Shown: positions 8,085-17,354, numbered from the stretch's first letter. The stretch is 34,666 nucleotides of DNA from Anaerobiospirillum sp. (GCA_029258325.1 JARHZF010000065.1:1-34666); one strand, 5' to 3'. A program made the numbers and translations. The notes: generated from the sequence alone by a model not told the origin.

Positions 8085-9362
8085 TTATTTACTTTTATTA
8101 GCTATTATTTGCACTAAATTTAAAACAACTTCATAAGATTTATGAAGAGATTGCACTGGTAAACACTCATAAGGACCATGACAGTTTAATGCACCTGTAA
8201 AGATATTAGGGCAAGGTACGCCAAGTGATGATAAATGAGAACCATCAGTACCACCACGCACATAATTTTCTTTAATAGTTACATTAGATAGTTCAAAAGC
8301 TTCTTTAGTCCAATTTAAGATATCTGGATGTTCTTTTAGGACATTTGCCATATTCTTATATTGATCTTCAATGCGAGCTTTAACACACTCATAACCTATC
8401 TTAGCATTTAAATCTTTTACAATGTTTAAAAGAGTTGTAACACGTTTATCAAGTACATCTTCATCAAAGTCACGTAAGATCATTTTTACTTTAGCTTTTT
8501 GTACTTCACCACTTATTGTATGTACATGATAAAAACCATCTAAATCTTTAGTATTTTCAGGTTTTTCATCTTGAGGAAGAGCTTTTATTAGATCTGTTGC
8601 AACTTCAATTGCATTTACCATTTTCTTATAAGCACAAGCTGTGTGTACAACACGACCTTCAATCTCAATAATTGCACCTTTTGCATTAAAGGTAGCAACA
8701 TCAAGTTCACCAATATCACAGCCATCAACAGTAATAGCAAAATCAGAGTCAATTTCATCTAAAGTTATACATTGAGATGATCTACCTATTTCTTCATCTA
8801 CAGTAAAGATAATAGTAAGAGGTCCGTGTTTTATGTCCTTATCAGAGGCTAGAGTTTCAAGTAAGTGCATTAAAACAGCAACACCTGCTTTATCATCACC
8901 ACCAAGTAAGGTTGTACCATCAGTTACAACAATATCATCGCCTATATGATCTTCAATTTCAGATGAAATACTTTCATTTATAACAAGACCATTATCAAGT
9001 TCAATGCCACCACCTTTATAATTAGTTACAAGGCGAGGATTAACATTTTCACCACTTGCATCACATGCTGTATCTAAGTGAGCTAAAAGGCATAATCTTT
9101 TGCAATTTTCAAAACCTAAGCTTGCAGGAACTTTAACAATAATAGCACCCTTAGTATTTTGAGTTACTTCATAACCTTTTTCATTTATTTGTTTTAATAA
9201 ATAAGCACCTAAACGTAATTGACCTATTGATGATGGAGATGCTTTATTTTCTGGATTTGCTTGAGTGTTATAAGCAATTAAATTAACAAATATATCTAAA
9301 ATAGGATCTGTTAATAATCTTTTATCTAATTCTTCTGCACTACCTTTTTGTAATTGTGTCAT
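8085..9362 (-). CDS. pepT: Peptidase T (tripeptide aminopeptidase)
   Basis: Cytoplasmic M20-family zinc metallopeptidase that removes the N-terminal residue of tripeptides. Metal and catalytic motifs are visible: LLAHLDTACD (H95 and D97), LLGGDDKAGVA with the bridging Asp, FTVDEEIGRS with the catalytic and ligand glutamates, ITVDGCDIGE, the dimerisation domain, and RGGTDGSHLS with the last His region. The 425-aa length is close to E. coli PepT (408 aa). A strong site AGGAG lies 6 bp before ATG. It sits 8 bp after macB and 10 bp before rfbD. A peptidase fits with the peptide importer elsewhere in the window, but they are not adjacent. Confidence 0.92.
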   Translation of the reverse strand: MTQLQKGSAEELDKRLLTDPILDIFVNLIAYNTQANPENKASPSSIGQLRLGAYLLKQINEKGYEVTQNTKGAIIVKVPASLGFENCKRLCLLAHLDTACDASGENVNPRLVTNYKGGGIELDNGLVINESISSEIEDHIGDDIVVTDGTTLLGGDDKAGVAVLMHLLETLASDKDIKHGPLTIIFTVDEEIGRSSQCITLDEIDSDFAITVDGCDIGELDVATFNAKGAIIEIEGRVVHTACAYKKMVNAIEVATDLIKALPQDEKPENTKDLDGFYHVHTISGEVQKAKVKMILRDFDEDVLDKRVTTLLNIVKDLNAKIGYECVKARIEDQYKNMANVLKEHPDILNWTKEAFELSNVTIKENYVRGGTDGSHLSSLGVPCPNIFTGALNCHGPYECLPVQSLHKSYEVVLNLVQIIANKSK

Positions 9363-9370
9363 ATTAGCTC

Positions 9371-11344
9371 CTAATCTTTGGATAAAGCTTCAATTATATT
9401 TTGTAAAGATGCCTTTTTAGCTGGCATAAAGCCAAAAATAAGACCTATAAGAGTTGATATTACTACAGACAAAGCTATAGCATCAAATTCTAATAATAGT
9501 GTTATATTACTAGAAAAAGCATTAATTAAATAGACTAAGATTAAAGATAATGTAAGACCTAGTACTGATGCTATTAAGCAAATAACTATAGATTCAATTA
9601 AAAATTGATACATAATGTCTCTTTCACTTGCACCTACAGACATTCTTATACCTATTTCTTTTACTCTTTGTTTTATAGAGACAAGCATTACATTCATAAC
9701 ACCAATACCACCTACAACTAAGGAGATTATAGCAACTAAAACAGTTAAAAGAGATAAGGTGCTTTGAGTTTGTGTACGTGATTTAACTAAAGCATCAGAT
9801 GAAAAAGAGAAAAAGTCTTTTTCTTTATGGCGTTTTATAAGTAGATCTTCAATATTAATTAAAGCTTTTTGTGGGCTAACATCATCTTTTAAACGTATAA
9901 CAAGTGATGTTATATAATCTTGTTTATAAACACGTGTCATATAAGCACTATGTGGTATATAAACTTGCATGGAGTTTTGACGAATAAAAACAGCACCTCT
10001 TGTATCAACAACACCTATAATTTCAAAAGCTATATCATTTACAAAGACAACTTTATGCAGTGCATCTTCGCCTTTAAAGAAATTTTCTTCAGTCTGATCG
10101 TCTATAACGCAGTAAGTTTTATTGTACAGAATATCGTATTCATTTATACGTCTACCCTTTTTCATCTTAAGGCCATAAACATCAAAAATCTTTTCAGAAA
10201 CACCATAGAGCATAGCACTTGCAGCGTCTTTATCTGTTCTAAACATAGCTTGACTTTGTACAAGGGGCGATGCTGAGTGCACAAAGGGTAGTTTTGCTAC
10301 AGCTTTAACATCATTAAAATTTAGAGTTTGAACTTGATTATGTCTTTTATTTGAAAAACGCGATCCTGAAAATATACTAATTGTATTAGTACCAAGGGAT
10401 GCAATACTGCCAAGTACTTTACTTTCAGCACCACGAGATATAGATAAAACTAAGATTAAAGATATTATGCCTATAATAATGCCAAGCATACAAAAAAATG
10501 ATTTCATCTTATTGTATAAAAGAGCATTTAGAGCAATATTCATACTATCTTTTATAATGGTAAAATAGCTCTTTTTAAATAAAGAATTAGTATTAAATTC
10601 AAGATTTGAGAGGTCATCTTTAAAATTACTATCTAAAAGTAATTTATCCTCAATAGCTTTTACTCTTTTATCCTTTGTAATTTTACCATCTGATATTTGT
10701 ATGATGCGTTTAGCTTCTTTTGCTATATTTTCATCATGTGTTACTATAATTACAGTAGTACCTTCATTATTTAAATGTTTTAGTATATTTAAAATATCAT
10801 GACCTGATTTTGAGTCAAGAGCACCTGTAGGCTCATCAGCAAGTATTACCTGTGAGCCATTTATTAAAGCACGAGCAATTGATACTCTTTGTTGTTGACC
10901 ACCTGATAGCTCTGAAGGTTTATGATAAAGTCTATGTCCTAAAGATAGACTTTCTAATAAAGATATAGCCCTCTCTTTTCTATATTTTTCTTTAACACCT
11001 TTATAAATAGTTGGTACTTGTACATTTTCAAGGGCATTTAAAGAATGAATTAGATTATATCTTTGAAAGATAAAACCAAAATAATTACAACGCAGTTTAG
11101 CTTTTTTATGACTACTTAAACTATCTATATCTACATTATCAATTTTATAAATACCAGAGCTTTTATTATCTAAAAGACCTATTATATTCATAAGAGATGA
11201 TTTACCAGAGCCAGATGGTCCTACAATAGCTACAAAATCACCTTTTTTTATATTTAAATTGATATTATCTAAAATAAGTGCTTTGCTGTCTTTAAAAGAT
11301 ACTTCAAAACAAATATTTTGCATTGAAATTATATTATCTTCCAT
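9371..11344 (-). CDS. macB: MacB-type ABC transporter (fused ATPase and permease)
   Basis: Inner-membrane ATPase of a tripartite MacAB-TolC-type exporter. The N-terminal ABC domain (about 1-230) has Walker A GPSGSGKSS, signature LSGGQQQRVS and Walker B VILADEPTGALD. A transmembrane helix (FFCMLGIIIGIISLILVLSI, about 285-305) is followed by a large periplasmic domain and three C-terminal FtsX-type helices. The length of 657 aa compares with 648 aa for E. coli MacB. The start overlaps macA by 11 bp. Family substrates include macrolides, enterotoxin and lipopeptides; the substrate here is unknown. No TolC homologue lies in the window. Confidence 0.92.
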   Translation of the reverse strand: MEDNIISMQNICFEVSFKDSKALILDNINLNIKKGDFVAIVGPSGSGKSSLMNIIGLLDNKSSGIYKIDNVDIDSLSSHKKAKLRCNYFGFIFQRYNLIHSLNALENVQVPTIYKGVKEKYRKERAISLLESLSLGHRLYHKPSELSGGQQQRVSIARALINGSQVILADEPTGALDSKSGHDILNILKHLNNEGTTVIIVTHDENIAKEAKRIIQISDGKITKDKRVKAIEDKLLLDSNFKDDLSNLEFNTNSLFKKSYFTIIKDSMNIALNALLYNKMKSFFCMLGIIIGIISLILVLSISRGAESKVLGSIASLGTNTISIFSGSRFSNKRHNQVQTLNFNDVKAVAKLPFVHSASPLVQSQAMFRTDKDAASAMLYGVSEKIFDVYGLKMKKGRRINEYDILYNKTYCVIDDQTEENFFKGEDALHKVVFVNDIAFEIIGVVDTRGAVFIRQNSMQVYIPHSAYMTRVYKQDYITSLVIRLKDDVSPQKALINIEDLLIKRHKEKDFFSFSSDALVKSRTQTQSTLSLLTVLVAIISLVVGGIGVMNVMLVSIKQRVKEIGIRMSVGASERDIMYQFLIESIVICLIASVLGLTLSLILVYLINAFSSNITLLLEFDAIALSVVISTLIGLIFGFMPAKKASLQNIIEALSKD

Positions 11345-12485
11345 GAGTTTTTCTCTCTTTTACAGTTAATAAGACTTCCTCATCTAAAGAAAGACCAGAT
11401 ATAATTTCAACAAAACTTTCATCCCGAAGTCCTAAACTTAGTTCTCTTTTTTCTTTGACTCCATCTTTATTTACATAGACAAAACCTGTATTTATATTAT
11501 CTTCAATTAAAGCTGTTATAGGTATAGATAAGGCATTATCACGCTTATCTACAATAACAGTAATATAAGCACTCATATCAAGGCGTAATAAGTTTTCTTT
11601 ATTATCAACTAAAAAATGAGCTATATAATAAACACCATCTTTATCATTTAAATTCTTATTTTCTTCATAGGTATTTTTTTCAGATGCTAGATCAATTCTT
11701 AAAAGTTTTGCATTAAACTCTCTATCAATTAAACCTAAAATTTTAAATTTAGCATCTATACCTTTATTAATACGAATAACATCGCTTTCAGCTATTCTTG
11801 CCTTTAGCTCTAATTGTTCTAAATTAGCAAGACGAACTAAGGTTGGAGTATTTTGATTTGCATTAACAGTTTGTCCCTCTTTTACCCAAATAGCATAGAC
11901 ATAACCATCAATAGGAGCTTTTATAGTGGTATAAGATATATTAGTTTTTGCATCAGATAAGGATATATTTGCTTGCACTAATTTTGATTTAAGACCTTTT
12001 AAATTAGCTTTTTCAATAGCATATTCATATTTTAAATTATCATAGCTTTGCTCTGATGTTGCATTATGTTTTTTTAATTTTTCAAAGCGTTTTAAATCCT
12101 TATATAATTTATCTATATAAGATTCTTTTGCTTCAATTTCAGACTCAATTAAATCTTTTTGAGCATAAGCTTTTTGTAGCTCATTTTCCTTAATCTTTTT
12201 ATCAATAGTAACTAAAAGTTCACCTTTTTTAACCTTTTGCCCATTTTCAACAAAAATCTTTTCAATTTGACCTGATACTTGAGAGCCTACATCTACATCT
12301 AATAAAGCCTCTAAAGTTGCAGGAGCAAGTACACTTTCTTTTATATCTCTATATTCTGCATGTATAGTACTAATATTAGTGTTATCACTATTACCTTTAT
12401 TAAAGAAGTAAAAAATAGCTAGTAAAATAAGGGCTGCTAATATAAAAAGAGCTATATTTTTTTTACTTAAAAAAGAGTGTTGCAT
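11334..12485 (-). CDS. macA: MacA-type periplasmic adaptor (membrane fusion protein)
   Basis: Adaptor that links MacB to an outer-membrane TolC channel and stimulates its ATPase. One N-terminal anchor helix (about residues 12-28) is followed by the split lipoyl/biotinyl half (DVDVGSQVSGQIEKIFVENG...GQKVKKGELL), a coiled-coil hairpin (about 95-185), the second lipoyl half (TTIKAPIDGYVYAIWVKEGQ) and beta-barrel and membrane-proximal domains. The length of 383 aa is typical (E. coli MacA 371 aa). A site AAAGG lies 8 bp before ATG. Element copy F starts only 24 bp upstream of the start codon, so it lies in or across the promoter or leader of this operon. Confidence 0.92.
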   Translation of the reverse strand: MQHSFLSKKNIALFILAALILLAIFYFFNKGNSDNTNISTIHAEYRDIKESVLAPATLEALLDVDVGSQVSGQIEKIFVENGQKVKKGELLVTIDKKIKENELQKAYAQKDLIESEIEAKESYIDKLYKDLKRFEKLKKHNATSEQSYDNLKYEYAIEKANLKGLKSKLVQANISLSDAKTNISYTTIKAPIDGYVYAIWVKEGQTVNANQNTPTLVRLANLEQLELKARIAESDVIRINKGIDAKFKILGLIDREFNAKLLRIDLASEKNTYEENKNLNDKDGVYYIAHFLVDNKENLLRLDMSAYITVIVDKRDNALSIPITALIEDNINTGFVYVNKDGVKEKRELSLGLRDESFVEIISGLSLDEEVLLTVKERKTHGR

Positions 12486-12508
12486 ATAAAGCCTTTTTAA
12501 AAAGAATA

Positions 12509-12585
12509 TAGTTCATGTGATATTTGTTTTTTACATAAGATAGAACTATTTTGTTTTAAGTAACAAAAAAAAATCACAAGAACTA
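12509..12585 (+). repeat. Palindromic MITE-like element, copy F
   Basis: It starts TAGTTCATGTGATATTTG and ends AATCACAAGAACTA, giving near-perfect terminal inverted repeats of about 16 bp. The core is TTTTGTTTTAAGTAACAAA. An exact 6-bp direct repeat AGAATA flanks it (12503-12508 and 12586-12591). It lies 24 bp upstream of the macA start. Confidence 0.85.
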
Positions 12586-12710
12586 AGAATATTAAATTAA
12601 AGTTCTAATTAATTAAAACATAGTATATTTTAGCAAAAGCTTAGTTTTAGTTATTTTTTTTAGAAAACTTTATTATTAATATATTAATTAGGCAAATATT
12701 TTAAGATCAT

Positions 12711-12727
12711 AGGTACAGAATGTACCT
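12711..12727. repeat. Short perfect inverted repeat
   Basis: AGGTACA (12711-12717) and TGTACCT (12721-12727) around GAA. The downstream text (CTTGTACCATTTTAATTTAA then TGAACTTTA, 12778-12807) resembles that at about 6780-6808 after the other hairpin, hinting at a second, weaker repeat family. Confidence 0.4.
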
Positions 12728-12880
12728 TGAAAAGATTGTTAGTGATTATATTAAATAAACTTATTTAGCTATCTAACTTGTACCATTTTAATTTAAATGA
12801 ACTTTAATTAGTTTTTTAAACTATTGAAAACAATTCTATCTTATACATATCTATTCTTATAACGTCTGCATTTGTATTTT

Positions 12881-12922
12881 TATAAAAAAAAATAAGCATA
12901 CCACTTATTAGCATGCTTATTT
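12881..12922 (-). terminator. Orphan intrinsic terminator facing left
   Basis: Read on the - strand, AAATAAGCAT pairs with ATGCTTATTT (12890-12899 with 12913-12922) and runs into T9 (12883-12891). The nearest upstream gene on this strand, ygiW, ends about 300 bp away, so it either ends a long ygiW tail or an unannotated small RNA. Confidence 0.5.
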
Positions 12923-13219
12923 AAAAAGGTATGTATGATATAGAACAATTTGCTTTTTATGAATGTATTTTCATGTGTCACAAAATCTTTTTGCAAAGGC
13001 TACTTTTATAAATATAAGAATTTTCTTTTATCTTTAATTTCTTAAGTAGCTTATCTTATGACTTAATTATAAAAAACAAAAATTAGCATAAACATAGTAA
13101 ATAGAATATTTAAAAAGCATTATAAATAAGTTATAACATAAAAGCAGATTAAAAATAATATAATTATATTAAATAGATAAATCTATTAAGTTCAATCTAA
13201 TATATTTATAATTATTTTA

Positions 13220-13603
13220 CTATCTTGATAAGGCTACAGCTTGCTGTACATCAATCTTTATATTATTGCCATCTTTATCAACTTCTCCTGTTATAAGAAT
13301 CAATTGATTTTTATTTATATGACTCCATGATCTTGTATCATTAAGTTCTACTGTAACCTTATTATTATCAGATACAAATTCATAAGTATTTTCATCTATT
13401 TGTTTAGTAAGCTTGCCACGTACAGTTACAACTTCTAAATCATAGGCATATCTTAAAATATCAGAAAGAGCTCTCTCTGTTAGAGGTGCTTCTTTAACTT
13501 TTTGAGATGCTGCTTCTTTTGCTATATTAATATCAAAACCATTTGGTATTGCAAAGACAGAATAACTTATAAAAATAGAAAAAAGTATCATAAACTTTTT
13601 CAT
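13220..13603 (-). CDS. ygiW: YgiW/YdeI-family OB-fold periplasmic protein
   Basis: A 127-aa exported protein: signal peptide MKKFMILFSIFISYSVFAIP with cleavage likely near residue 18, then one small beta-barrel of the bacterial OB-fold (BOF) family. Family landmarks are VTVRGKLTKQIDENTYEFVS, then VELNDTRSW and the closing LILITGEVDKDGNNIKIDVQ. E. coli YgiW/YdeI are stress-tolerance proteins (peroxide, cationic peptides); a similar role here is inference. A site AAGGAAA lies 8 bp before ATG. Element copy G lies 50 bp upstream of the start. It is monocistronic. Confidence 0.82.
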   Translation of the reverse strand: MKKFMILFSIFISYSVFAIPNGFDINIAKEAASQKVKEAPLTERALSDILRYAYDLEVVTVRGKLTKQIDENTYEFVSDNNKVTVELNDTRSWSHINKNQLILITGEVDKDGNNIKIDVQQAVALSR

Positions 13604-13908
13604 AAAAAGTTTCCTTATTTATTTTATTGTTAGTATAAAAGACAAAATTTACTAATCCTTGTGATTTTTGCGTTGTTACTTAAAATAACATAGTGCTTTT
13701 TGGTGTAGAAACAACATAAATCTCACATGAACTGGTTTTAGTATATCATTTCTATGATAAAGTATAACAAAAATAATCTAACAATAAAGTAAATATTACA
13801 TAAAATAAATATAAAAGCTCATGCTAAATGTAGCAATTTTATTTTATATAATGTTTTCTTTGAAGAAAACACCATGAATTTTAATTAAAATCCCTACTTT
13901 TATAGATC
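13604..13908. other. Intergenic region between the AAA_14 ATPase gene and ygiW
   Basis: About 305 bp with element copy G (13653-13733) and a short hairpin GTTTTCTT/AAGAAAAC (13853-13870) 38 bp past the ATPase stop that lacks a T-run. No gene is seen. Confidence 0.6.
13653..13733 (-). repeat. Palindromic MITE-like element, copy G
   Basis: Left end TAATCCTTGTGATTTTTGCG, core TTGTTACTTAAAATAACATA, right arm GTGTAGAAACAACATAAATC ending CACATGAACT. Both terminal repeats are well kept, but no flanking duplication is evident. Confidence 0.85.
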
Positions 13909-15120
13909 TTACTCTAATAAGAAATCAATAATATTTTTTCTTATAATTCCATCGATATTGTATTCCTCTAAATTATCCATAGACAGTACATATTTAGGAT
14001 AGTTGTCAGATACTTTCTTTAAAGGAGAAAATTCTCTTTCTACATCTTTATTTGTCTCTAATATATAAGTTACTTGAATATAGATCTTTTCATTTCTTAA
14101 AGTACCTATAAAGTCAATTTCATTTGTATTTAATTTGCCTATATTAACTGTATATCCTCGTCTAATTAGCTCTAAATAAACTATATTCTCTAAATATCCT
14201 GATATATAATCTTTTTTATAGCCTAATTTAGCATGTTTAAATCCTATATCAGTAAGATAAAACTTTTCCATTGTCACTAAAAAAGCTTTTCCTTTTATAT
14301 CATATCTTCTTACTGCTGATAGAATATGAGCATTTTCTAAAGCTTTTAAATAATTATAAATAGTTTCTCTACTTAGTTTTCTACCATCACTTTTTAAAAA
14401 ATCAGAGACATTTTTTAAAGAAAAAGTATTTCCTATATTATCCAAAATATACAAAACAATTCTTTCAAGTAGTTCTACATCTCTTATATTATTTCTTGTA
14501 ATCACATCTTTTAATAAGATAGAACTATAAATATCAGATAGGTATTGATAAATATTAATATCATTATAATTAAAATTATGAATACCAGGCATACCGCCAA
14601 ATTTAAGATATTGCATGAAGTATTCTTTATTGCTTAGAGTTGTATCTTTATTTTGACTCTTAGCAAAATCTATATATTCTTTAAAAGAAAGGGGATAGAC
14701 TTTAATTTCTACATATCTTCCTGCTATATAGGTTGCAAGCTCAGATGACAGTAAATTAGCATTAGAACCTGTTATGTATATATCACAATCTAGATCAACT
14801 AAAAAAGAATTTATAGTTTTTTCCCAAGATTCAACTTCTTGAATCTCATCAATAAAAATATAAATCTTACCTTTTAAACTTTGAGATTTTTCTATTATAT
14901 ATTTATATAAGGTCTCAAAATTTGTTAATTTACTAAACATTAAAGACTCAAAATTTATATAAATAATATTTTGTGATGCAACTCCTTTTGCTTTTAGCTC
15001 TTCTATAATTAAATTTAAGAGCATAGACTTGCCACATCTTCTTATTCCAGTAAAAACTTTTATTACATTTGTATCTATAAAATTTTTAATTTTACTAAGA
15101 TATAAATCTCTTTTTATCAT
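13909..15120 (-). CDS. AAA_14 / DUF4143 family ATPase
   Basis: A 403-aa cytoplasmic protein of the widespread ATP-binding family with an N-terminal AAA+ domain and C-terminal DUF4143 domain. It has Walker A GIRRCGKS (25-32), Walker B IYIFIDEIQE (D91, E92) and sensor-type ITGSNANLLS. There is a winged-helix segment (SLKNVSDFLKSDGRKLSRE, about 243-261). The C-terminal nuclease-like fold has YLENIVYLELIRRGY, NEIDFIG and IYIQVTYIL, which follow the E-x-D-x-Q/E-x-K layout of PD-(D/E)XK folds with the final Lys replaced. The biological role of this family is not established. A site AGGGAAG lies 9 bp before ATG. It is a single-gene unit preceded by a duplicated 154-bp block. Confidence 0.85.
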   Translation of the reverse strand: MIKRDLYLSKIKNFIDTNVIKVFTGIRRCGKSMLLNLIIEELKAKGVASQNIIYINFESLMFSKLTNFETLYKYIIEKSQSLKGKIYIFIDEIQEVESWEKTINSFLVDLDCDIYITGSNANLLSSELATYIAGRYVEIKVYPLSFKEYIDFAKSQNKDTTLSNKEYFMQYLKFGGMPGIHNFNYNDINIYQYLSDIYSSILLKDVITRNNIRDVELLERIVLYILDNIGNTFSLKNVSDFLKSDGRKLSRETIYNYLKALENAHILSAVRRYDIKGKAFLVTMEKFYLTDIGFKHAKLGYKKDYISGYLENIVYLELIRRGYTVNIGKLNTNEIDFIGTLRNEKIYIQVTYILETNKDVEREFSPLKKVSDNYPKYVLSMDNLEEYNIDGIIRKNIIDFLLE

Positions 15121-15133
15121 TAAATCACTTCCC

Positions 15134-15416
15134 TATTATGAATATCTTTTATTTTTTAAAGTTTTTCAACATATAAAAGACAAAATCATTAATTTATATT
15201 AAAGCTCAATCTATAACATTTATTTTTAGATAAAATTATCTTTATAAAGATAAGATAGAGCTCTTTTTTATCACAAAATTTCTCTTATATTATGAATATC
15301 TTTTATTTTTTAAAGTTTTGCAATATATAAAAGACAAAATCATTAATTTACTTTAAAGCTCAATCTATAACATATCTTTTTATATATCCATATCTTAATA
15401 AGTACAAGATAGAGCT
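15134..15416. repeat. Two-copy tandem direct repeat, 154-bp period
   Basis: Unit 1 (15134-15287) and unit 2 (15288-15416). The first 85 bp of each, starting TATTATGAATATCTTTTATT, differ at about four positions; the second halves are more diverged but both end GATAGAGCT. The block fills the 360-bp gap upstream of the ATPase start, so unit 1 likely contains its promoter and unit 2 a duplicate of it. No gene was seen in this gap. Confidence 0.85.
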
Positions 15417-15482
15417 TAAAGTTTACTAATACATATGAGATTTATTTTGTTTTATATGATGCTTAAAACACCCTACACTTAT

Positions 15483-15848
15483 TTACTTATCTTTTTTAAT
15501 ATAAGTTCCAAGAAAATATCCATGAAAACCACAATTTATAGGACCATTATCACCAAGTAAAATTTTAACTTTGTTATTTTCTATCTTTAAAATAAGTGGT
15601 TTAGTCTCTTCACTATCTTGCTCTACATATAAAATATCACTATCAAGTAAAATGCCTGTCTTTTCAAGATTACAAGATGCCATATTACCTGTCTCTTGAA
15701 ATGTATCTATAGTTATAACATAACTATCATCTGCTTTTTTCTCTAAACTAAGCTCACCACTATACCCATCTCTTTCATATGTATAAGTGTCTGCATAAAC
15801 ACAAGATATAGATAAAGCACATAGTGCTAAAATTATATTCTTAATCAT
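15483..15848 (-). CDS. Small exported protein of unknown function
   Basis: A 121-aa protein with a clear signal peptide (MIKNIILALCALSISCVYA, cleavage after about residue 19). The mature part is about 100 residues, beta-rich, with two cysteines (in MASCNLEK and PINCGFHGYF) that could form a disulfide in the periplasm. The layout (Tyr-rich start, central Cys, closing NCGFHGYFLGTY) recalls small periplasmic proteins such as those of the lysozyme-inhibitor type, but no signature is strong enough to name it. It starts 15 bp after the 496-aa gene with a good site AGGAG, so the two are probably co-transcribed. Confidence 0.7.
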   Translation of the reverse strand: MIKNIILALCALSISCVYADTYTYERDGYSGELSLEKKADDSYVITIDTFQETGNMASCNLEKTGILLDSDILYVEQDSEETKPLILKIENNKVKILLGDNGPINCGFHGYFLGTYIKKDK

Positions 15849-15863
15849 ATAATAACTCCTAAT

Positions 15864-17354
15864 CTATAAAGATAAATCATAAGTTTCATTAAAACCTAAC
15901 TCTTTTACATAATTTAATAAAAGAGCAGCTAAACTTAACTCTTTTTGTAAAACTAAACTATCAAGTAAAGATGTACACTCTTCATGACTAAAATTAAAAA
16001 TAGATAAAAACTCTAAAAACATCTCTTCTTTTAAATCTAAAATATTATGTAGCTGTAACATAAAGTTAGCCTTATCTTTAAACTTAAAATAGACATTTTT
16101 AAATAATTCTAAAGTAAAATTTCTAAGATCTTCAATAGACAGTTCTTTTTTTAAATCATTTAAAAAATAAATAAAGTTATCCTTTATTTGCAGACGATTA
16201 TTAGCACTTCTTAAAAATTTTACTATATATAAAATATTGTCACTATCTAAATGATCATAGATAAATTTGTCATAACTATACATAAGGTTATTATTTAAAA
16301 TATCCTTTATCTTTTTTATATTATCTCTTTTTATAAAAGTAGATCTTAAGCTTTTTAGATAATCTCTAAAATCATGCTTTTTAAGTAAGATACTATATAA
16401 AAATATAAGTGCTATTTGATTATTACTTATAGCATTATGTGAAACTAAGAGCTTTAAATGCAAAAGCTTTGTCTCATCACTATTTAAAGCTCTTTTATCA
16501 TGCTCTATAAAAAGACCACGTAACTCATGTTTTACTTTATCAACATCACAAATTAAAGCTAAAAATAAATTTTGAACTTCATAAGTGCTATCATCTACAG
16601 AGACCTTATAAAAAATAGCCAAAGCTTTTTGATTAAACTCAATAAGATTATCATACTCTTTGTTTAAAAGACCTAAAGATAAAAAAGAAAAATTAAAAGA
16701 TATTAAAAGTTCTGTCATCTCTATACTTGCATAAAGACAGGATATAGCTATAAGTCTATAAAATAAAAAATCATCATGTGCACAAGTTAAAAGAGCTTTT
16801 ACATTCTCTTTATCATCTGCTTTTATATATGATTCTAAATATAGAGTATAAATATGTTTTGATATACATTTTGCATCATCTACATTATAAAGATTATGCT
16901 CTTTTAAATAAGAGAGGGCTTTATCTGAAGAAGTTTTTAGAGCAACTATAGTCATAATCTCTTTTTCTTTTTCAATAAAAGCTCTATATTGCTCCTTTTT
17001 ATCCTCACTATAAAGCTCACTATTTTCTAAATAAGCAAGAGCAAGTCTACTTTTAAAAAAGAGATTATATATACTATCTAAATTGAAGTTTAAAAAACAA
17101 AAACGCATGCCATGTAATTTATAAGAACTACATTCATCACCTATATAAGTTTTATAAGGGTCTGCTTCTTTATTTTCATTCTTTAGATCGTTTATAGAAA
17201 TTAGGTTTTTAGCAAATAAAGTACAATTATAATTAAAATTAGCCTCTAAATTGTTTGTGTCAAAAACACCATTTAAATCAAAGAGAGTAAGAGATGTAAT
17301 CTCATCTTTTAACTTAAAATCTTTAAAGTCATTACAAAGTGATATATTTTGCAT
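15864..17354 (-). CDS. Large hypothetical protein, all-helical
   Basis: A 496-aa protein I do not recognise. It has no signal peptide and no membrane segment. From about residue 100 on it is rich in Leu/Lys/Asp/Asn and reads as a series of amphipathic helices (for example ALSYLKEHNLYNVDDAKCIS and LTCAHDDFLFYRLIAISCLY), suggesting a helical-repeat solenoid of ankyrin or TPR-like shape without clear consensus. The N-terminal 90 residues are beta-like. A site GAGG lies 6 bp before ATG. It is followed by the small exported protein. Element copy H lies 56 bp upstream of its start, in the gap shared with divergent rlmI. Confidence 0.7.
   Translation of the reverse strand: MQNISLCNDFKDFKLKDEITSLTLFDLNGVFDTNNLEANFNYNCTLFAKNLISINDLKNENKEADPYKTYIGDECSSYKLHGMRFCFLNFNLDSIYNLFFKSRLALAYLENSELYSEDKKEQYRAFIEKEKEIMTIVALKTSSDKALSYLKEHNLYNVDDAKCISKHIYTLYLESYIKADDKENVKALLTCAHDDFLFYRLIAISCLYASIEMTELLISFNFSFLSLGLLNKEYDNLIEFNQKALAIFYKVSVDDSTYEVQNLFLALICDVDKVKHELRGLFIEHDKRALNSDETKLLHLKLLVSHNAISNNQIALIFLYSILLKKHDFRDYLKSLRSTFIKRDNIKKIKDILNNNLMYSYDKFIYDHLDSDNILYIVKFLRSANNRLQIKDNFIYFLNDLKKELSIEDLRNFTLELFKNVYFKFKDKANFMLQLHNILDLKEEMFLEFLSIFNFSHEECTSLLDSLVLQKELSLAALLLNYVKELGFNETYDLSL

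Larger units (their letters stand above)
12486..13219. other. Intergenic region upstream of macA
   Basis: About 730 bp. It holds element copy F (12509-12585), a short hairpin (12711-12727), another palindromic stretch around 12747-12778, and a terminator-shaped hairpin facing left (12881-12922) with no obvious gene feeding it. No open frame here has a credible start and length. The macA promoter must lie here but no consensus -35/-10 pair stands out. Confidence 0.55.

Noticed and set aside
9920-10276. 118-aa rightward open frame inside macB
   Set aside because: Antisense shadow of the macB periplasmic domain with unusual composition.
13909-15120. Phage-defence role for the AAA_14/DUF4143 ATPase
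   Set aside because: The family is widespread without an established defence function and no defence genes or mobile-element genes surround it.
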